A DNA stretch of 64,000 nt from Terriglobus sp. TAA 43 (lineage in GTDB: Bacteria > Acidobacteriota > Terriglobia > Terriglobales > Acidobacteriaceae), in NCBI RefSeq assembly GCF_000800015.1, contig NZ_JUGR01000002.1:372001-436000 (forward strand), read 5' to 3'. Made by a program: the position numbers and the translations under genes. Shown here one piece after another: positions 46,745-54,816 of this stretch. The notes below the pieces were generated by a model. The model made no database searches. It was not told where the DNA came from and saw only the letters and a program-made list of their open reading frames with translations. Numbering within the stretch: position 1 is the stretch's first letter; every line of letters starts with the position of its first letter.

Positions 46745-47719
46745 TCAGGACGAAGTCGAATCTGGTTGCTGGGGTGCGTCAGCCAGAGCGGGCTGCTTGA
46801 TCTCTTCAAGGTCCAAGAGCAGAAATCTCTCGTTGGACCGACCGAAACGGCGCACCTCACGTCTAGAGATGGTGGCTCTCCACCACTTATTGATGGCCTG
46901 TTCTTCACGCAATCTCTTCAGATAAGACTCGCTTAGAGAAGGCGAAACCTTCCCTGTAATTAACTGTCCACCAGCACGGCGGAATTCAAAGCGTTCACCA
47001 TATGGCAGCAGGCCAATGAGCAGTCCGTCTTCGGTGAATTGGTCATCTTCGATGCTGGTGGCCTCAAGGCGAGTGTAGGCCACACCGACGTCCTGAGTGG
47101 TTAGGACCTCGTCCCGGGATTCATCCACAAGCCGGATTGTCGCTTCAGCTTGATGAAGGTTCTTTATCAGGCGTTCTACGGCACGGAACACTCGTGGATG
47201 TAGTTTTTCAATGTCTCGCTCGAATTCATCATCTGTTTGCTTTGCGACGGACACGATCAGCCCGTCTACCGCATCGGCTGCTTTTTTCAAAGCGGTGGGG
47301 AACAGCGGCATCGCCTTGAGGTCAATCTCCTCAATCAAGAAACCGACCGAACCATGCAGCAGTTCCGTGACATGAAGTTTTGCCGAGTCCTGGTCTGGAA
47401 CAGGTCCCCGCGACGCGATATGTCCATCGGTCGATGCCCACATGTTGACGACGGAATCCCTGTAGTCATCAAGAACTTTGGAGGCAAATTCTGCTTGTAT
47501 TCCACGGCTACCGATCACCGGCCTGCCGCCAAAATACAAAGCCGTTGAGGCGAGCGTGTTTCTTTTCTCTCCTAGTTGTGAGAGCTGTTCCTGGAGCTGG
47601 CGCCGACGCGAATTCAAGCTCATTCGACCAAGCGCATCCTCCACCGGAAGAGCGCTGAGCAGATGCTCGATCCCCGAAAGCTCTGCGACAATCCCCGATC
47701 TGTCTAAGAAACTAGCCAT
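46745..47719 (-). CDS. Unknown protein, partner of the NTase-like gene
   Basis: A 324-residue protein I do not recognise. The first 60 residues are helical and likely coiled (RRRQLQEQLSQLGEKRNTLA). A central region has acidic helices (DEFERDIEKLHPRVFRAVER), and the C-terminal third is beta-like (LLIGLLPYGERFEF) then basic (RREVRRFGRSNER). No membrane segment or signal. Its ATG lies 3 bases after the stop of the NTase-like gene, with TAAGGG as binding site, so the two are one unit. Position next to int/xis marks it as cargo. Confidence 0.75.
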   Translation of the reverse strand: MASFLDRSGIVAELSGIEHLLSALPVEDALGRMSLNSRRRQLQEQLSQLGEKRNTLASTALYFGGRPVIGSRGIQAEFASKVLDDYRDSVVNMWASTDGHIASRGPVPDQDSAKLHVTELLHGSVGFLIEEIDLKAMPLFPTALKKAADAVDGLIVSVAKQTDDEFERDIEKLHPRVFRAVERLIKNLHQAEATIRLVDESRDEVLTTQDVGVAYTRLEATSIEDDQFTEDGLLIGLLPYGERFEFRRAGGQLITGKVSPSLSESYLKRLREEQAINKWWRATISRREVRRFGRSNERFLLLDLEEIKQPALADAPQQPDSTSS

Positions 47720-47722
47720 CCC

Positions 47723-48331
47723 TTACCCAAAAGTCGCGAGCAACTGTGATGCTGCCGCGTCATCCTGTTGCGAATCCAGCACAACTTCTAACATGCCTTT
47801 CCACAAGCCGGTGGACCGCTTGTGCGAGAAAAGACCAAACCAGTACGCGGTCTGTTTGATTACGTAGGCCGGTCCCCACATCACATCCACGAAATATGCG
47901 TCCGTTTGGTAAGAGACTTTTGCTTGCTCAGGGTCAAAGGCTGTTGAATGTCCCATCCAGAATGTGTTCCATGCATCATTATCTGCTTGATAGGCAGGTG
48001 GCCTGACTATGAAGCTGACGACGTCAATATCGCCTGGTGATCTTTCTTCCGTATTCTCAATATCTTCTAGGAAACTCCCGTCAAGCCATTGCACGCCAGT
48101 AATGCCTATTCCGATTAGATGTGCCCTGTGCGCCAAAAAACCAGCGAGAATTGTCCTTCTTTCTGAGCTGTGTGAAAAACGCTGTACTACTTCCAAGAGC
48201 GTGACGCGATACGGCGACATGTTTGCTGGAATTGTTGGGTTTCCACCTATATACGGAGGCAGCACACCCGACGATGTGAACGGTGGAATGGTTTCTTCGT
48301 TACCCGCAGCAGGAAGAGGATTCGTACCCAT
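47723..48331 (-). CDS. Nucleotidyltransferase-like protein (DUF6932-like)
   Basis: A 202-residue protein whose opening IPPFTSSGVLPPYIGG, then SHSSERRTILAGFLAHR and WLDGSFLEDIE with RSPGDIDVVSF, matches what I recall as the DUF6932 family. The GSF plus D-x-D spacing is that of the minimal nucleotidyltransferase fold, as in several toxin or antitoxin enzymes. It is followed 3 bases later by the 324-residue gene, so the pair may form a toxin-antitoxin or abortive-infection unit; that is inference. The start at 48331 begins directly before the conserved N-terminus. Confidence 0.72.
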   Translation of the reverse strand: MGTNPLPAAGNEETIPPFTSSGVLPPYIGGNPTIPANMSPYRVTLLEVVQRFSHSSERRTILAGFLAHRAHLIGIGITGVQWLDGSFLEDIENTEERSPGDIDVVSFIVRPPAYQADNDAWNTFWMGHSTAFDPEQAKVSYQTDAYFVDVMWGPAYVIKQTAYWFGLFSHKRSTGLWKGMLEVVLDSQQDDAAASQLLATFG

Positions 48332-48504
48332 AGGCTTTCAAAAGACATCCAATAGCAGTGAATCGATGTTCTGAAACGCTAACACAAGTAGTTGCGTTCG
48401 ATGACTGCCTGGGAGGATCGCGAGGACTCGCGAGGCGACCTCCGCCCTCGTATCCACCCTCTCACTGTGGCGGACCTGTCACGCAAGAGGGACCGCCAAT
48501 CAAG

Positions 48505-48540
48505 AAAGGTCCCCGTCACGGCGTGAAGGCCAAAGACGGG
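48505..48540 (-). terminator. Terminator of the 166-residue membrane protein gene
   Basis: Arms CCCGTC (48512-48517) and GACGGG (48535-48540) with a structured loop. On the minus strand GGGGACCTTTCTTG follows. It is closely related in sequence to the terminator at 49161. Confidence 0.6.
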
Positions 48541-48609
48541 AAAACTGATGTTCGAGGAGAAGCCTCAGGGAAAAGAACGATGAAACTAGATCGTTGATCT
48601 CTGGGATGC

Positions 48610-49110
48610 TCAGCGATGAAGGAAAGGAAGAGCAGGAACAAACATTTTCCACAAGCCAATGCCTAGCGAAGAGACAGCAATGATGAGAACTGTCACGTAC
48701 CGCCATTCGCCGCGCTTGACTCTACTCCACTCCTGCTTGAGAACAACTTGTGACGCAGCCACAACGCCATTCGCAGCTCTTCTCAGCTCCTCATGGGATG
48801 CTGTCGAGACGCCGTTGAGAGCCGCCATCTTTGTTACACAACCAAGCAGCTGCTGACTATTCTTTTCCCTAGGGTTCAATCGGAGGCGGATGCGAGCGAC
48901 CGCCTCATTACATACCTTCACTGCGTCGGCTTCATCTTGAATCTCGTCCTCTGCACGATGGAGCGTATTTGCAATGAGGGTTGAGAGGTCTTGCCGCAGG
49001 CTATCGATCCATTGCTGTCTAAATTCGGAGGTTTTGCCTTCTTTGGAGACGATGAGACCGATGATCGCTACGCTCGCTGCGATGACGGAACTTAGCACTG
49101 GATCGGACAT
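48610..49110 (-). CDS. Two-helix membrane protein, unknown
   Basis: Possible product of 166 residues from the ATG at 49110. A first helix (SSVIAASVAIIGLIVSKEG) is followed by KTSEFRQQWIDSLRQDLSTL, a cytoplasmic helical region, and a second helix near the end (YVTVLIIAVSSLGIGLWKMF). The EFRQxWIDxLR segment is one I associate with widespread uncharacterised membrane proteins. The frame is open to 49155. It has its own terminator; a role in defence is possible but unsupported. Confidence 0.7.
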   Translation of the reverse strand: MSDPVLSSVIAASVAIIGLIVSKEGKTSEFRQQWIDSLRQDLSTLIANTLHRAEDEIQDEADAVKVCNEAVARIRLRLNPREKNSQQLLGCVTKMAALNGVSTASHEELRRAANGVVAASQVVLKQEWSRVKRGEWRYVTVLIIAVSSLGIGLWKMFVPALPFLHR

Positions 49111-49160
49111 AACAATCACTATAAAAGCTCTGGTCAAGTGAGTACTGCCGCGCAAACAAG

Positions 49161-49198
49161 AAAGGTTCCCCGTACGGGCATGCGAGCCTGAACGGGGA
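49161..49198 (-). terminator. Terminator of the 168-residue membrane protein gene
   Basis: Arms TCCCCGT (49167-49173) and ACGGGGA (49192-49198) with an inner GGC/GCC pairing; a CCTTTCTTG tail follows on the minus strand. Sequence related to the terminator at 48505. Confidence 0.65.
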
Positions 49199-49211
49199 CG
49201 TTCGTAAGCAA

Positions 49212-49718
49212 TCAGAGCTTATGATCGAGCATGAGTTTCTGAATCTGCTTCACTTGTTTGGTGGGAAGAGACCAAGACCTTCCCTGCGAATCTTTAACCA
49301 CTACTCTGCTGGTGTTCTTTCTGAACACATCGAAATTCTGTAGATAAAACAGCGATGTTTCGCTTTCCTGAAGAGTCACAGGATTGTAAAAGGTCTCACT
49401 CGGAGGGTAGTCGAATTTGCTGGTCCGAATGGCCGCCCATCCCGTTATCGTCACGGGCCTACGTCCAGCATTGGCGAAGTGAATCTCGAGCTTCCACTCC
49501 GAACCAGTCTCGGAATTGGGATAAAACTCATCAAGCGCATAAGAGTTCTGAATGACTTGCCCGGACCTTTCTTGTTTATCAACCAGAATCTTCGCGCTCA
49601 ATACCACCCTAGGCGAGTCTTTCTTGTAGCTGTAGACGGTCCATGCAAAAACAGCAGTGGAAACAACCGCAGCATATCCGGCAATCGCCAGTGCAATCGG
49701 GTCACGTTCGATGGGCAT
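49212..49718 (-). CDS. Single-pass membrane protein, unknown
   Basis: A 168-residue protein: one N-terminal helix (IAGYAAVVSTAVFAWTVYSY) and a soluble beta-rich domain (EWKLEIHFANAGRRPVTITG) resembling an Ig-like or transthyretin-like sandwich. No family recognised. It is transcribed alone with its own terminator at 49161. Confidence 0.65.
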   Translation of the reverse strand: MPIERDPIALAIAGYAAVVSTAVFAWTVYSYKKDSPRVVLSAKILVDKQERSGQVIQNSYALDEFYPNSETGSEWKLEIHFANAGRRPVTITGWAAIRTSKFDYPPSETFYNPVTLQESETSLFYLQNFDVFRKNTSRVVVKDSQGRSWSLPTKQVKQIQKLMLDHKL

Positions 49719-49730
49719 TGGTGAATCATA

Positions 49731-49883
49731 ATGCGTGACACCAGTCTTGAGCCTATGCCGTCGTCCATATACAGTGTTTCAAACTTCACCGGGACCATTG
49801 GGACCAGCAACGCCCCGGTTACTGACGCCTACGTGTTCGAGTCGCAGGCGGCCCGCTCCGTTAGAGGAGGGAGCGCGATGTAA
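49731..49883 (+). CDS. Possible 50-residue small ORF
   Basis: Starts 12 bases from the divergent 49718 gene and runs 50 codons (MRDTSLEPMPSSIYSVSNFT onward). Composition is protein-like and GGTGA lies about 7 bases upstream. No homologue is known to me; it may be chance. Confidence 0.25.
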   Translation: MRDTSLEPMPSSIYSVSNFTGTIGTSNAPVTDAYVFESQAARSVRGGSAM

Positions 49884-49960
49884 TGTTAACCAGACGCAGC
49901 GGCGGGTTCTCCACTGTGCAGTCATCACATGGTCGGTTGAAGCGTGTTTGTGTGAGGGGG

Positions 49961-51040
49961 CTATGCTCGGTAGCCACGCCCGTTCGGGCCTGGACCGATG
50001 CGCGGCAACCCCATTTCGCCACGTGCCACCATCTGCATCGCCTTCTTGAACTCCTCAGAACTCATGCGTGCAACTTCGCGTTCGGTAAAAGTTCGCGGTT
50101 CGCCCGTCTGAAGGTCGAAGCCTTCGTATGTCGGTGCCTTAGGCTTGTCTGGTTCCTTCGCTGGTGCGATGGTGAGATTTGCATCCGGGCGCTTTGTATC
50201 GCTTGGCGTGTCGTTTGCAATCACGTCCGTATTCGCTTGCTCCGGCGCGTCGAATGGGATGCCACAAGCCAGCATTCGTTTGTACACACGGTTGAGTTGT
50301 TCAGTGGTGAACATCAAGACGGAATGCTTGCTGAAGTAGTTGTTGAGGATTTGCAAGTTATGGTCGTTGACCACAAACTCAGGGTGGCTATCGGCGAAGC
50401 CTTTCAGCATCGCGTAGTTCCATTCAGTCGCACCCTCGACTGTTAAGTGCAGGCCAACGAGTTCTGGATCGTGCCAGAAGTCTAAGTCTTTGACATTGGG
50501 GTCTAGAAGAACCTTGCGCTCCAATGCCGCAATCTGGCGAGAGGTCTCGTTGATCTTCTGCGTCAGTTCCCGCACGGGTTTTTCGCGGGTCTCACGCTCC
50601 GTTCGGGCTTCAGCTTCCAGCTCCTCGCGGCGTTGACGAATAGCGATGCGGTCGCGCTCCGTAAGCACAACGTGCTCGGCAGCAGGGCGTCGTTTGGTGG
50701 GCAGTACGTAGCCCTCGACCTCTGCTTCCATGCGTCGCAACGACGCTGCCTGGACATCGGCGATGCGCTGTTTTTCGCGTTCCTCTGCCTGCTTACGCTG
50801 CTCTTCCTCTAGGTCGCGACCGCGTTGACGCTGTTGGACTTTGCCACAGCCCGATGCAAGGCAACGAGCGGCGCCACTGCGAAGACGTGAGTGAGGTGCC
50901 GTCGATGTACTTTGGCATCGAGTGCATCTCACCTCGTAGGTCGGCTCTGGACGGCGAGCAACAAGGCGGACGATATCGAGCGTGTTGCATTGCTGGCCGG
51001 TCATGTCTGCGAGACCTTCCATCACACGGGTTGTTGGCAT
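49961..51040 (-). CDS. Coiled-coil protein with N-terminal zinc-ribbon-like motif
   Basis: A 359-residue unknown protein. Near the N-terminus VRCTRCQS and CLASGC form a possible C-x2-C...C-x4-C zinc site. Residues about 75-180 are strongly charged and form a coiled coil (DLEEEQRKQAEEREKQR). The C-terminal part has a compact segment (SHPEFVVNDHNLQILNNYF) and a Gly-rich end. It overlaps the preceding gene by 19 bases from the ATG at 51040; an ATG at 51004 with GGAAGG is also possible. Last gene of the minus-strand cluster. Confidence 0.7.
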   Translation of the reverse strand: MPTTRVMEGLADMTGQQCNTLDIVRLVARRPEPTYEVRCTRCQSTSTAPHSRLRSGAARCLASGCGKVQQRQRGRDLEEEQRKQAEEREKQRIADVQAASLRRMEAEVEGYVLPTKRRPAAEHVVLTERDRIAIRQRREELEAEARTERETREKPVRELTQKINETSRQIAALERKVLLDPNVKDLDFWHDPELVGLHLTVEGATEWNYAMLKGFADSHPEFVVNDHNLQILNNYFSKHSVLMFTTEQLNRVYKRMLACGIPFDAPEQANTDVIANDTPSDTKRPDANLTIAPAKEPDKPKAPTYEGFDLQTGEPRTFTEREVARMSSEEFKKAMQMVARGEMGLPRIGPGPNGRGYRA

Positions 51041-51324
51041 GATTCATTTCTCCACTGCTTGCCATCTTGAATGGCAGCCGATAGGGTTTGGCGAGTCTTA
51101 ATGAACTCGTCCAACAACACCTTCGGGTCCTCTATTGCGAAGCCTAGGCCACCGTCGTCGCGATGGTAGGTCCGGGCAATTTCTGCACACCGGCCCTCCA
51201 CATCCTCAATCAAGAACGTTGCGCCTTTGGGCTGTTCGATGAAGGTTGCGATGTGGACACCAGGGCCATAGACATAGCGCATGAGAGCACAGACGCCCTG
51301 ATTTCGGGTTCTGTACACATTCAT
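51022..51324 (-). CDS. Small hypothetical protein
   Basis: A 100-residue protein from the ATG at 51324, which overlaps the upstream stop by 4 bases (the frame is open to 51405). Its pattern MRYVYGPGVHIATFIEQPKG and CAEIARTYHRDDGGLGFAIE suggests a small alpha/beta fold. Unrecognised. Translational coupling to its neighbours supports it as real. Confidence 0.65.
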   Translation of the reverse strand: MNVYRTRNQGVCALMRYVYGPGVHIATFIEQPKGATFLIEDVEGRCAEIARTYHRDDGGLGFAIEDPKVLLDEFIKTRQTLSAAIQDGKQWRNESCQQPV

Positions 51325-51737
51325 CGCGTCGTCACCGCGCAGTCGCTTCCTCGACGCCAATAGCGCCAAGGTGCGAGATTGCGGGCGCCGTAAATCCTGC
51401 CGCATTTCCAGATGACTTCTTCCCTGAGTTCTGGCGATACCGGCTTATCCAATGCAAGTGAGAACCACGTTACTTGCAGATCGAGTCGATCCTTTAGGGC
51501 GTATTCGGTGGCCTTCTCGATGTCGATCTTGTATCCGATGAGATCGAGAGTTAGCTTTTGTGAGGCAGTCACCGGGTTTGGATCGAACGATTGTGCGATC
51601 ACCGGGTGCAAGCTCTTAATGCGGACATACTCGCGGATGACCGCGTTGGTGATGTCTTCGTAATGAGCGAAACGTTCACGCTTGGTGAACGCTTCAGACT
51701 CGGCCTGTGCCGCATCTGTAAGTTGTGAGTGTTTCAA
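51321..51737 (-). CDS. Hypothetical protein of the overlapping cluster
   Basis: A 138-residue, mostly helical protein (FAHYEDITNAVIREYVRIKS; ELREEVIWKCGRIYGARN) with no recognised domain. GGAG precedes the ATG at 51737. It is coupled to the next gene by a 4-base overlap. A small possibly broken frame lies just upstream. Confidence 0.65.
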   Translation of the reverse strand: MKHSQLTDAAQAESEAFTKRERFAHYEDITNAVIREYVRIKSLHPVIAQSFDPNPVTASQKLTLDLIGYKIDIEKATEYALKDRLDLQVTWFSLALDKPVSPELREEVIWKCGRIYGARNLAPWRYWRRGSDCAVTTR

Positions 51738-51757
51738 TTCTCCTCTGATTAGATTTG

Positions 51758-51908
51758 CTACTGCTCAGCAACAGGGAAAATCGAGAACGCACTGCTGCGA
51801 CCGTCTTTGCGGCCATCGATCTTGGCAGTGCGTAGCAGGATGATTTGAAGCTGCCCGGACCAGAGACGTGAGCGTATTTTTACGCTCGGCCATCGGCGGC
51901 TCTGTCAT
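51758..51908 (-). pseudogene. Possible frameshifted small gene
   Basis: An ATG at 51908 opens MTEPPMAERKNTLTSL, and a second frame, offset by one base, continues with GQLQIILLRTAKIDGRKDGR and ends at a TAG at 51758. The total of 151 bases is one more than a whole number of codons, so one extra base would explain the break. The downstream frame alone has no start codon. Could be a remnant or an assembly error. Confidence 0.35.
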
Positions 51909-51981
51909 GGTCGCTGCTACCGGGAAGTGTGGCAGTTAAAGCGGGCTCACGTCCGATGAATCCATTGTGTTGCATAGCCTG

Positions 51982-52002
51982 CCTACTCATCTAGAGAACG
52001 AC
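51982..52002 (-). promoter_or_regulatory. 21-bp box, copy 1
   Basis: Matches the box at 55643-55663 at 19 of 21 bases (minus strand GTCGTTCTCTAGATGAGTAGG). It lies just after the 328-residue gene and before the 51908/51737 genes, so it may carry a promoter or a regulator site of the element. Confidence 0.5.
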
Positions 52003-52007
52003 CAGAT

Positions 52008-52994
52008 TTAGGCAGCGATCTTCATTTCGGTCGAAACCCAGTGGGGTTCCAAATACCCCAGCGGCACGTCATGCGCTTCGAGCCTCAGAGTGCGTTTGCC
52101 ATAGACCTCGCGTTGTCCTATGTCGTTGGGACCGAGTCTAATTGGGCGGCCTTTCGAGATGACTTGATCGCGTCCCGCTTTGACTTTCATCTGGAAGACT
52201 TGTGCCTGTTCGGGGACCAAGGATTCGACTGGCTTTCCGATTTCCCATTTGCGCACCCTTGCCAGAGTCGCCTTCTTCCAGGCGTGGGCAGCAAGCTCAC
52301 CACGGTGTGCGAGTTGTCTTGCAAGAATCGTGTCATCGGTAGTGAATTCATGGCTGTTGTAAATGAAGTAGAGCATCACGTCGAATGCCAGATTGTTTGC
52401 GACAATTTGCAAGCCGATTCGGGTTTCCAGATCACGGCATTGATCTAAGATTTTGTTAATACTCCCATAGACAGCACGTTCCACTTTCGCATATCGCTGC
52501 CAAACCCCAACGGTCTTACGCGCTATGTCGATTGCCTCACCTGTTGCCCACGCGACGATGGCTGTGGAGTCTACCTCGCCCTTATACTTGGGCAGACGGT
52601 TGAGGACGAGAGCACATATACGTGCTGTGTCGTTGAAGAGAACACCATCTGCGGAAAGAATCGCTATCACCTGAGGCAATACTTCCGTGAGCATGACACT
52701 GAGCTGGGCCTGTAACTTCGCCCACGCGATTGCTTCGGCATTGAACCGTTGGACATACTTGATTCCCTTGGGATATCTATAATCGCGAAGCTGATCGAAC
52801 AACTGTCCCTCAATGCGCTCGGCATCGGTCAGCGTAGCTCCAGGCACGGCCATGACGGCGTTCCTGAGTTTTTGTGATTTCTTGAGCGCGTCGTAACGGT
52901 TCCTGGCCCGCCTCAAGTTTTTGTCGACCTTGCTCTCGTTTGCCTGGGTTTGTGTGGGCCTAGTCGCTGAGAGTTCGTTATTGATGTGGATCAT
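52008..52994 (-). CDS. Hypothetical protein of the replication cluster
   Basis: A 328-residue unknown protein, largely helical and without membrane segments. The first 45 residues are basic (KVDKNLRRARNRYDALKKSQ); the middle has hydrophobic helices (AQLSVMLTEVLPQVIAILSA) and the end is basic (GRPIRLGPNDIGQREVYGKR). It is translationally coupled to the 86-residue gene upstream (4-base overlap), downstream of the RepA-like ATPase. A role in element replication is inferred from position. Confidence 0.7.
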   Translation of the reverse strand: MIHINNELSATRPTQTQANESKVDKNLRRARNRYDALKKSQKLRNAVMAVPGATLTDAERIEGQLFDQLRDYRYPKGIKYVQRFNAEAIAWAKLQAQLSVMLTEVLPQVIAILSADGVLFNDTARICALVLNRLPKYKGEVDSTAIVAWATGEAIDIARKTVGVWQRYAKVERAVYGSINKILDQCRDLETRIGLQIVANNLAFDVMLYFIYNSHEFTTDDTILARQLAHRGELAAHAWKKATLARVRKWEIGKPVESLVPEQAQVFQMKVKAGRDQVISKGRPIRLGPNDIGQREVYGKRTLRLEAHDVPLGYLEPHWVSTEMKIAA

Positions 52995-53251
52995 GCAACC
53001 TCTTTCATCTGCGCCGTGGCACTGTCGCCGCGTGCGACCGACGAGACGTATTTGAACGCCTCCAACGGCTCGAATCTTGGTGGGAGACGATTGGCAGCGA
53101 ATCGCCGCGCGGTTCTCATGATTGCGCGTTCGACACTCTCAGGCGGATAAGCGCTCCAACGTGCCGTGTCCTGAATCGTAGGTTCTGTCACATGCGGCAA
53201 TGCAATGCGCCACAGCGTGATAAAGCGCTCGTGTTTTTCAAGCAGCGTCAT
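52991..53251 (-). CDS. Small hypothetical protein coupled to the RepA-like gene
   Basis: An 86-residue helical protein (TLLEKHERFITLWRIALPHV; SVERAIMRTARRFAANRL). The ATG at 53251 has GGAGG 5 bases upstream, which selects it over the ATG at 53263; it overlaps the ATPase 3' end by 14 bases. A possible replication accessory factor; family unknown. Confidence 0.65.
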   Translation of the reverse strand: MTLLEKHERFITLWRIALPHVTEPTIQDTARWSAYPPESVERAIMRTARRFAANRLPPRFEPLEAFKYVSSVARGDSATAQMKEVA

Positions 53252-54335
53252 CAAGACCTCCATCTGTCGGGGAATACTTATTGAGGAAGTCGTTCGTTTG
53301 AAGAACGGACTCGTTGAGATGAAGCACGAGTGGGTCAGTCTTGGACTTTTTCGTTCCGGTCGTGGTGATAACGCCCTGCGTGATAAGGCCCGCGATTGCT
53401 TCCAACTTCAGTTCAGTCTTACCTTTGACTTCCGCGAGCACGTCCGCTTGACGGGCACTCTGGTCCCAGCGTTGTTGCAGGAAGGAAACTATGCGCTCTG
53501 CGTGAGTCACTTCACGTTGGCGCTGGGCCTTATCACCCTGGGTCTTTTGCCATGCTTCAAACGGCGTTCCCAGGCTGTAGTCGGCAACGACGTTCGCTCC
53601 GGCGCTCTCAACAATCATGGTGTCCAAGATCGTCGGTGGAATGGAACGTCCAATCCGAGTCTCAGAAGCAATGATGCGCTGACCTCGGTCGTCATACAGG
53701 GCAACGGTAGTATCAGGCTCACCACGCAGTGCAGTGCTTCCTAACAATGAATCGAATGGGTCATCAGTCTTGAGCTTCTTCGCGTGAGCGAGACCTTGAA
53801 TGTGAAGGTGAGGATGCTTGCGAGCGAGAGCACTGACTTTCTCGACGCCATGCATCACTTTGCTGTAGTCGTTGAGGTCATCGGACCTGAGCAACTTCGC
53901 CAACGTGTCAACTATCACCAATTTGATCGCGGGGTTCTTCGTGACGGCATCGTCGATAGCAGCGATGGACTCATCTATGTGAGGCGACAACTTGGTGACG
54001 ATGTGAATGTGAGCATCGGTTCTGGTGTCATAACCCAAGGCACCAAGACAGTTGTCAACGTGTGCAAGAGGGTCTTCCAGAGAGATGAGCATAACTTCGC
54101 CTTGTTTCGTTTCACGTCCGAGAAAGGGTTTTCCCTTCAGGACACATACCGCTTCGTAACGAGACAAAGAACTTTTACCGCGTTTTGGTTTACCGGCAAG
54201 AACGCTGAATGCCCCGGACGGAAGCAATCCGTCAATGAGGTACGGGATGGGTTTAGGTTGGCCGTTAGTGAAGGTGCTGAAGGCAGATTGCATGGTGAGA
54301 CTGAAAGGTGTACTGGGTACGGCTTCATGATTCAT
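53238..54335 (-). CDS. RepA/DnaB-like RecA-fold ATPase
   Basis: Hexameric-helicase-type ATPase of 365 residues, of the AAA_25 (RepA-like) group found in plasmids and integrative elements. Walker A is LAGKPKRGKSSLS (residues 47-58), Walker B is KLVIVDTLAKLL, and a later motif is LLGSTALRGEPDTTVALYDD. The C-terminal 70 residues look like a winged helix (ERIVSFLQQRWDQSARQADV). It probably unwinds the element's origin. An unusual purine/pyrimidine hairpin lies in its upstream region. Confidence 0.85.
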   Translation of the reverse strand: MNHEAVPSTPFSLTMQSAFSTFTNGQPKPIPYLIDGLLPSGAFSVLAGKPKRGKSSLSRYEAVCVLKGKPFLGRETKQGEVMLISLEDPLAHVDNCLGALGYDTRTDAHIHIVTKLSPHIDESIAAIDDAVTKNPAIKLVIVDTLAKLLRSDDLNDYSKVMHGVEKVSALARKHPHLHIQGLAHAKKLKTDDPFDSLLGSTALRGEPDTTVALYDDRGQRIIASETRIGRSIPPTILDTMIVESAGANVVADYSLGTPFEAWQKTQGDKAQRQREVTHAERIVSFLQQRWDQSARQADVLAEVKGKTELKLEAIAGLITQGVITTTGTKKSKTDPLVLHLNESVLQTNDFLNKYSPTDGGLDDAA

Positions 54336-54424
54336 ACGTGTTTACGTCCTTATCTGTTATCTGCCCGTCGTTCTGAAGACCTGAACAACGGACTGACGCA
54401 CACTCGCGTTCCCCCACAAACGAA

Positions 54425-54516
54425 GGGAAAGAGGGAAAGGGAAAGACATACATAGAAAGAGAGAGAGAGAGAGAACCATTCTCCTATTGCTTTGTCTCTT
54501 TCCCTTTCCCTTTCCC
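54425..54516. repeat. GGGAAA/TTTCCC inverted repeat with (GA)n loop
   Basis: The left arm is GGGAAA-GA-GGGAAA-GGGAAA-GA (54425-54446); the right arm (54495-54516) is the complement of three GGGAAA units plus GAGA. They pair over about 20 bp with a 2-base bulge. The loop contains a GA-repeat tract (54456-54474). It lies 90-180 bases upstream of the RepA-like gene. Confidence 0.7.
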
Positions 54517-54663
54517 ACGCACGTGAGGGGGTGTGGACGCGCAACCTTATGTCTATCCGTCAGCGAAACAGAACGACGGATGGGAACGAAAAGGCGTGAC
54601 GAACCAGTAAGTATTAACTGGTATCTACAGTTCCTCTGTTTGGGTGCTCCAGATGGAGCGTGC

Positions 54664-54690
54664 ATAAAAAACCCGCCATAGGAAGGCGGG
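54664..54690 (-). terminator. Rho-independent terminator
   Basis: Stem CCCGCC/GGCGGG (54672-54677 with 54685-54690), followed on the minus strand by TTTTTT. It ends transcripts from the 54817-55628 genes, so the RepA-like cluster needs its own promoter between 54336 and 54663. Confidence 0.85.
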
Positions 54691-54701
54691 GCAGAGTCAG
54701 G

Positions 54702-54722
54702 GAGCCTCACTGCTTGAGGCTC
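54702..54722 (-). terminator. Second hairpin before the terminator
   Basis: A perfect 8-bp stem GAGCCTCA/TGAGGCTC (54702-54709 with 54715-54722) with a CTGCT loop, just upstream of the main terminator. Confidence 0.5.
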
Positions 54723-54816
54723 TACCCGTCTCACTAACTAACTACATCATATCACAGGTTGGCCGAAAAGTCAAGCCGAATCTTCAACTTACACCTAACG
54801 GCTGAGGAAATCTTTT

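Noticed and set aside
49883-50446. 187-codon plus-strand frame antisense to the coiled-coil gene
   Set aside because: The minus-strand frame has coupled neighbours and a clear coiled-coil pattern; this one has irregular Cys/Arg-rich composition.
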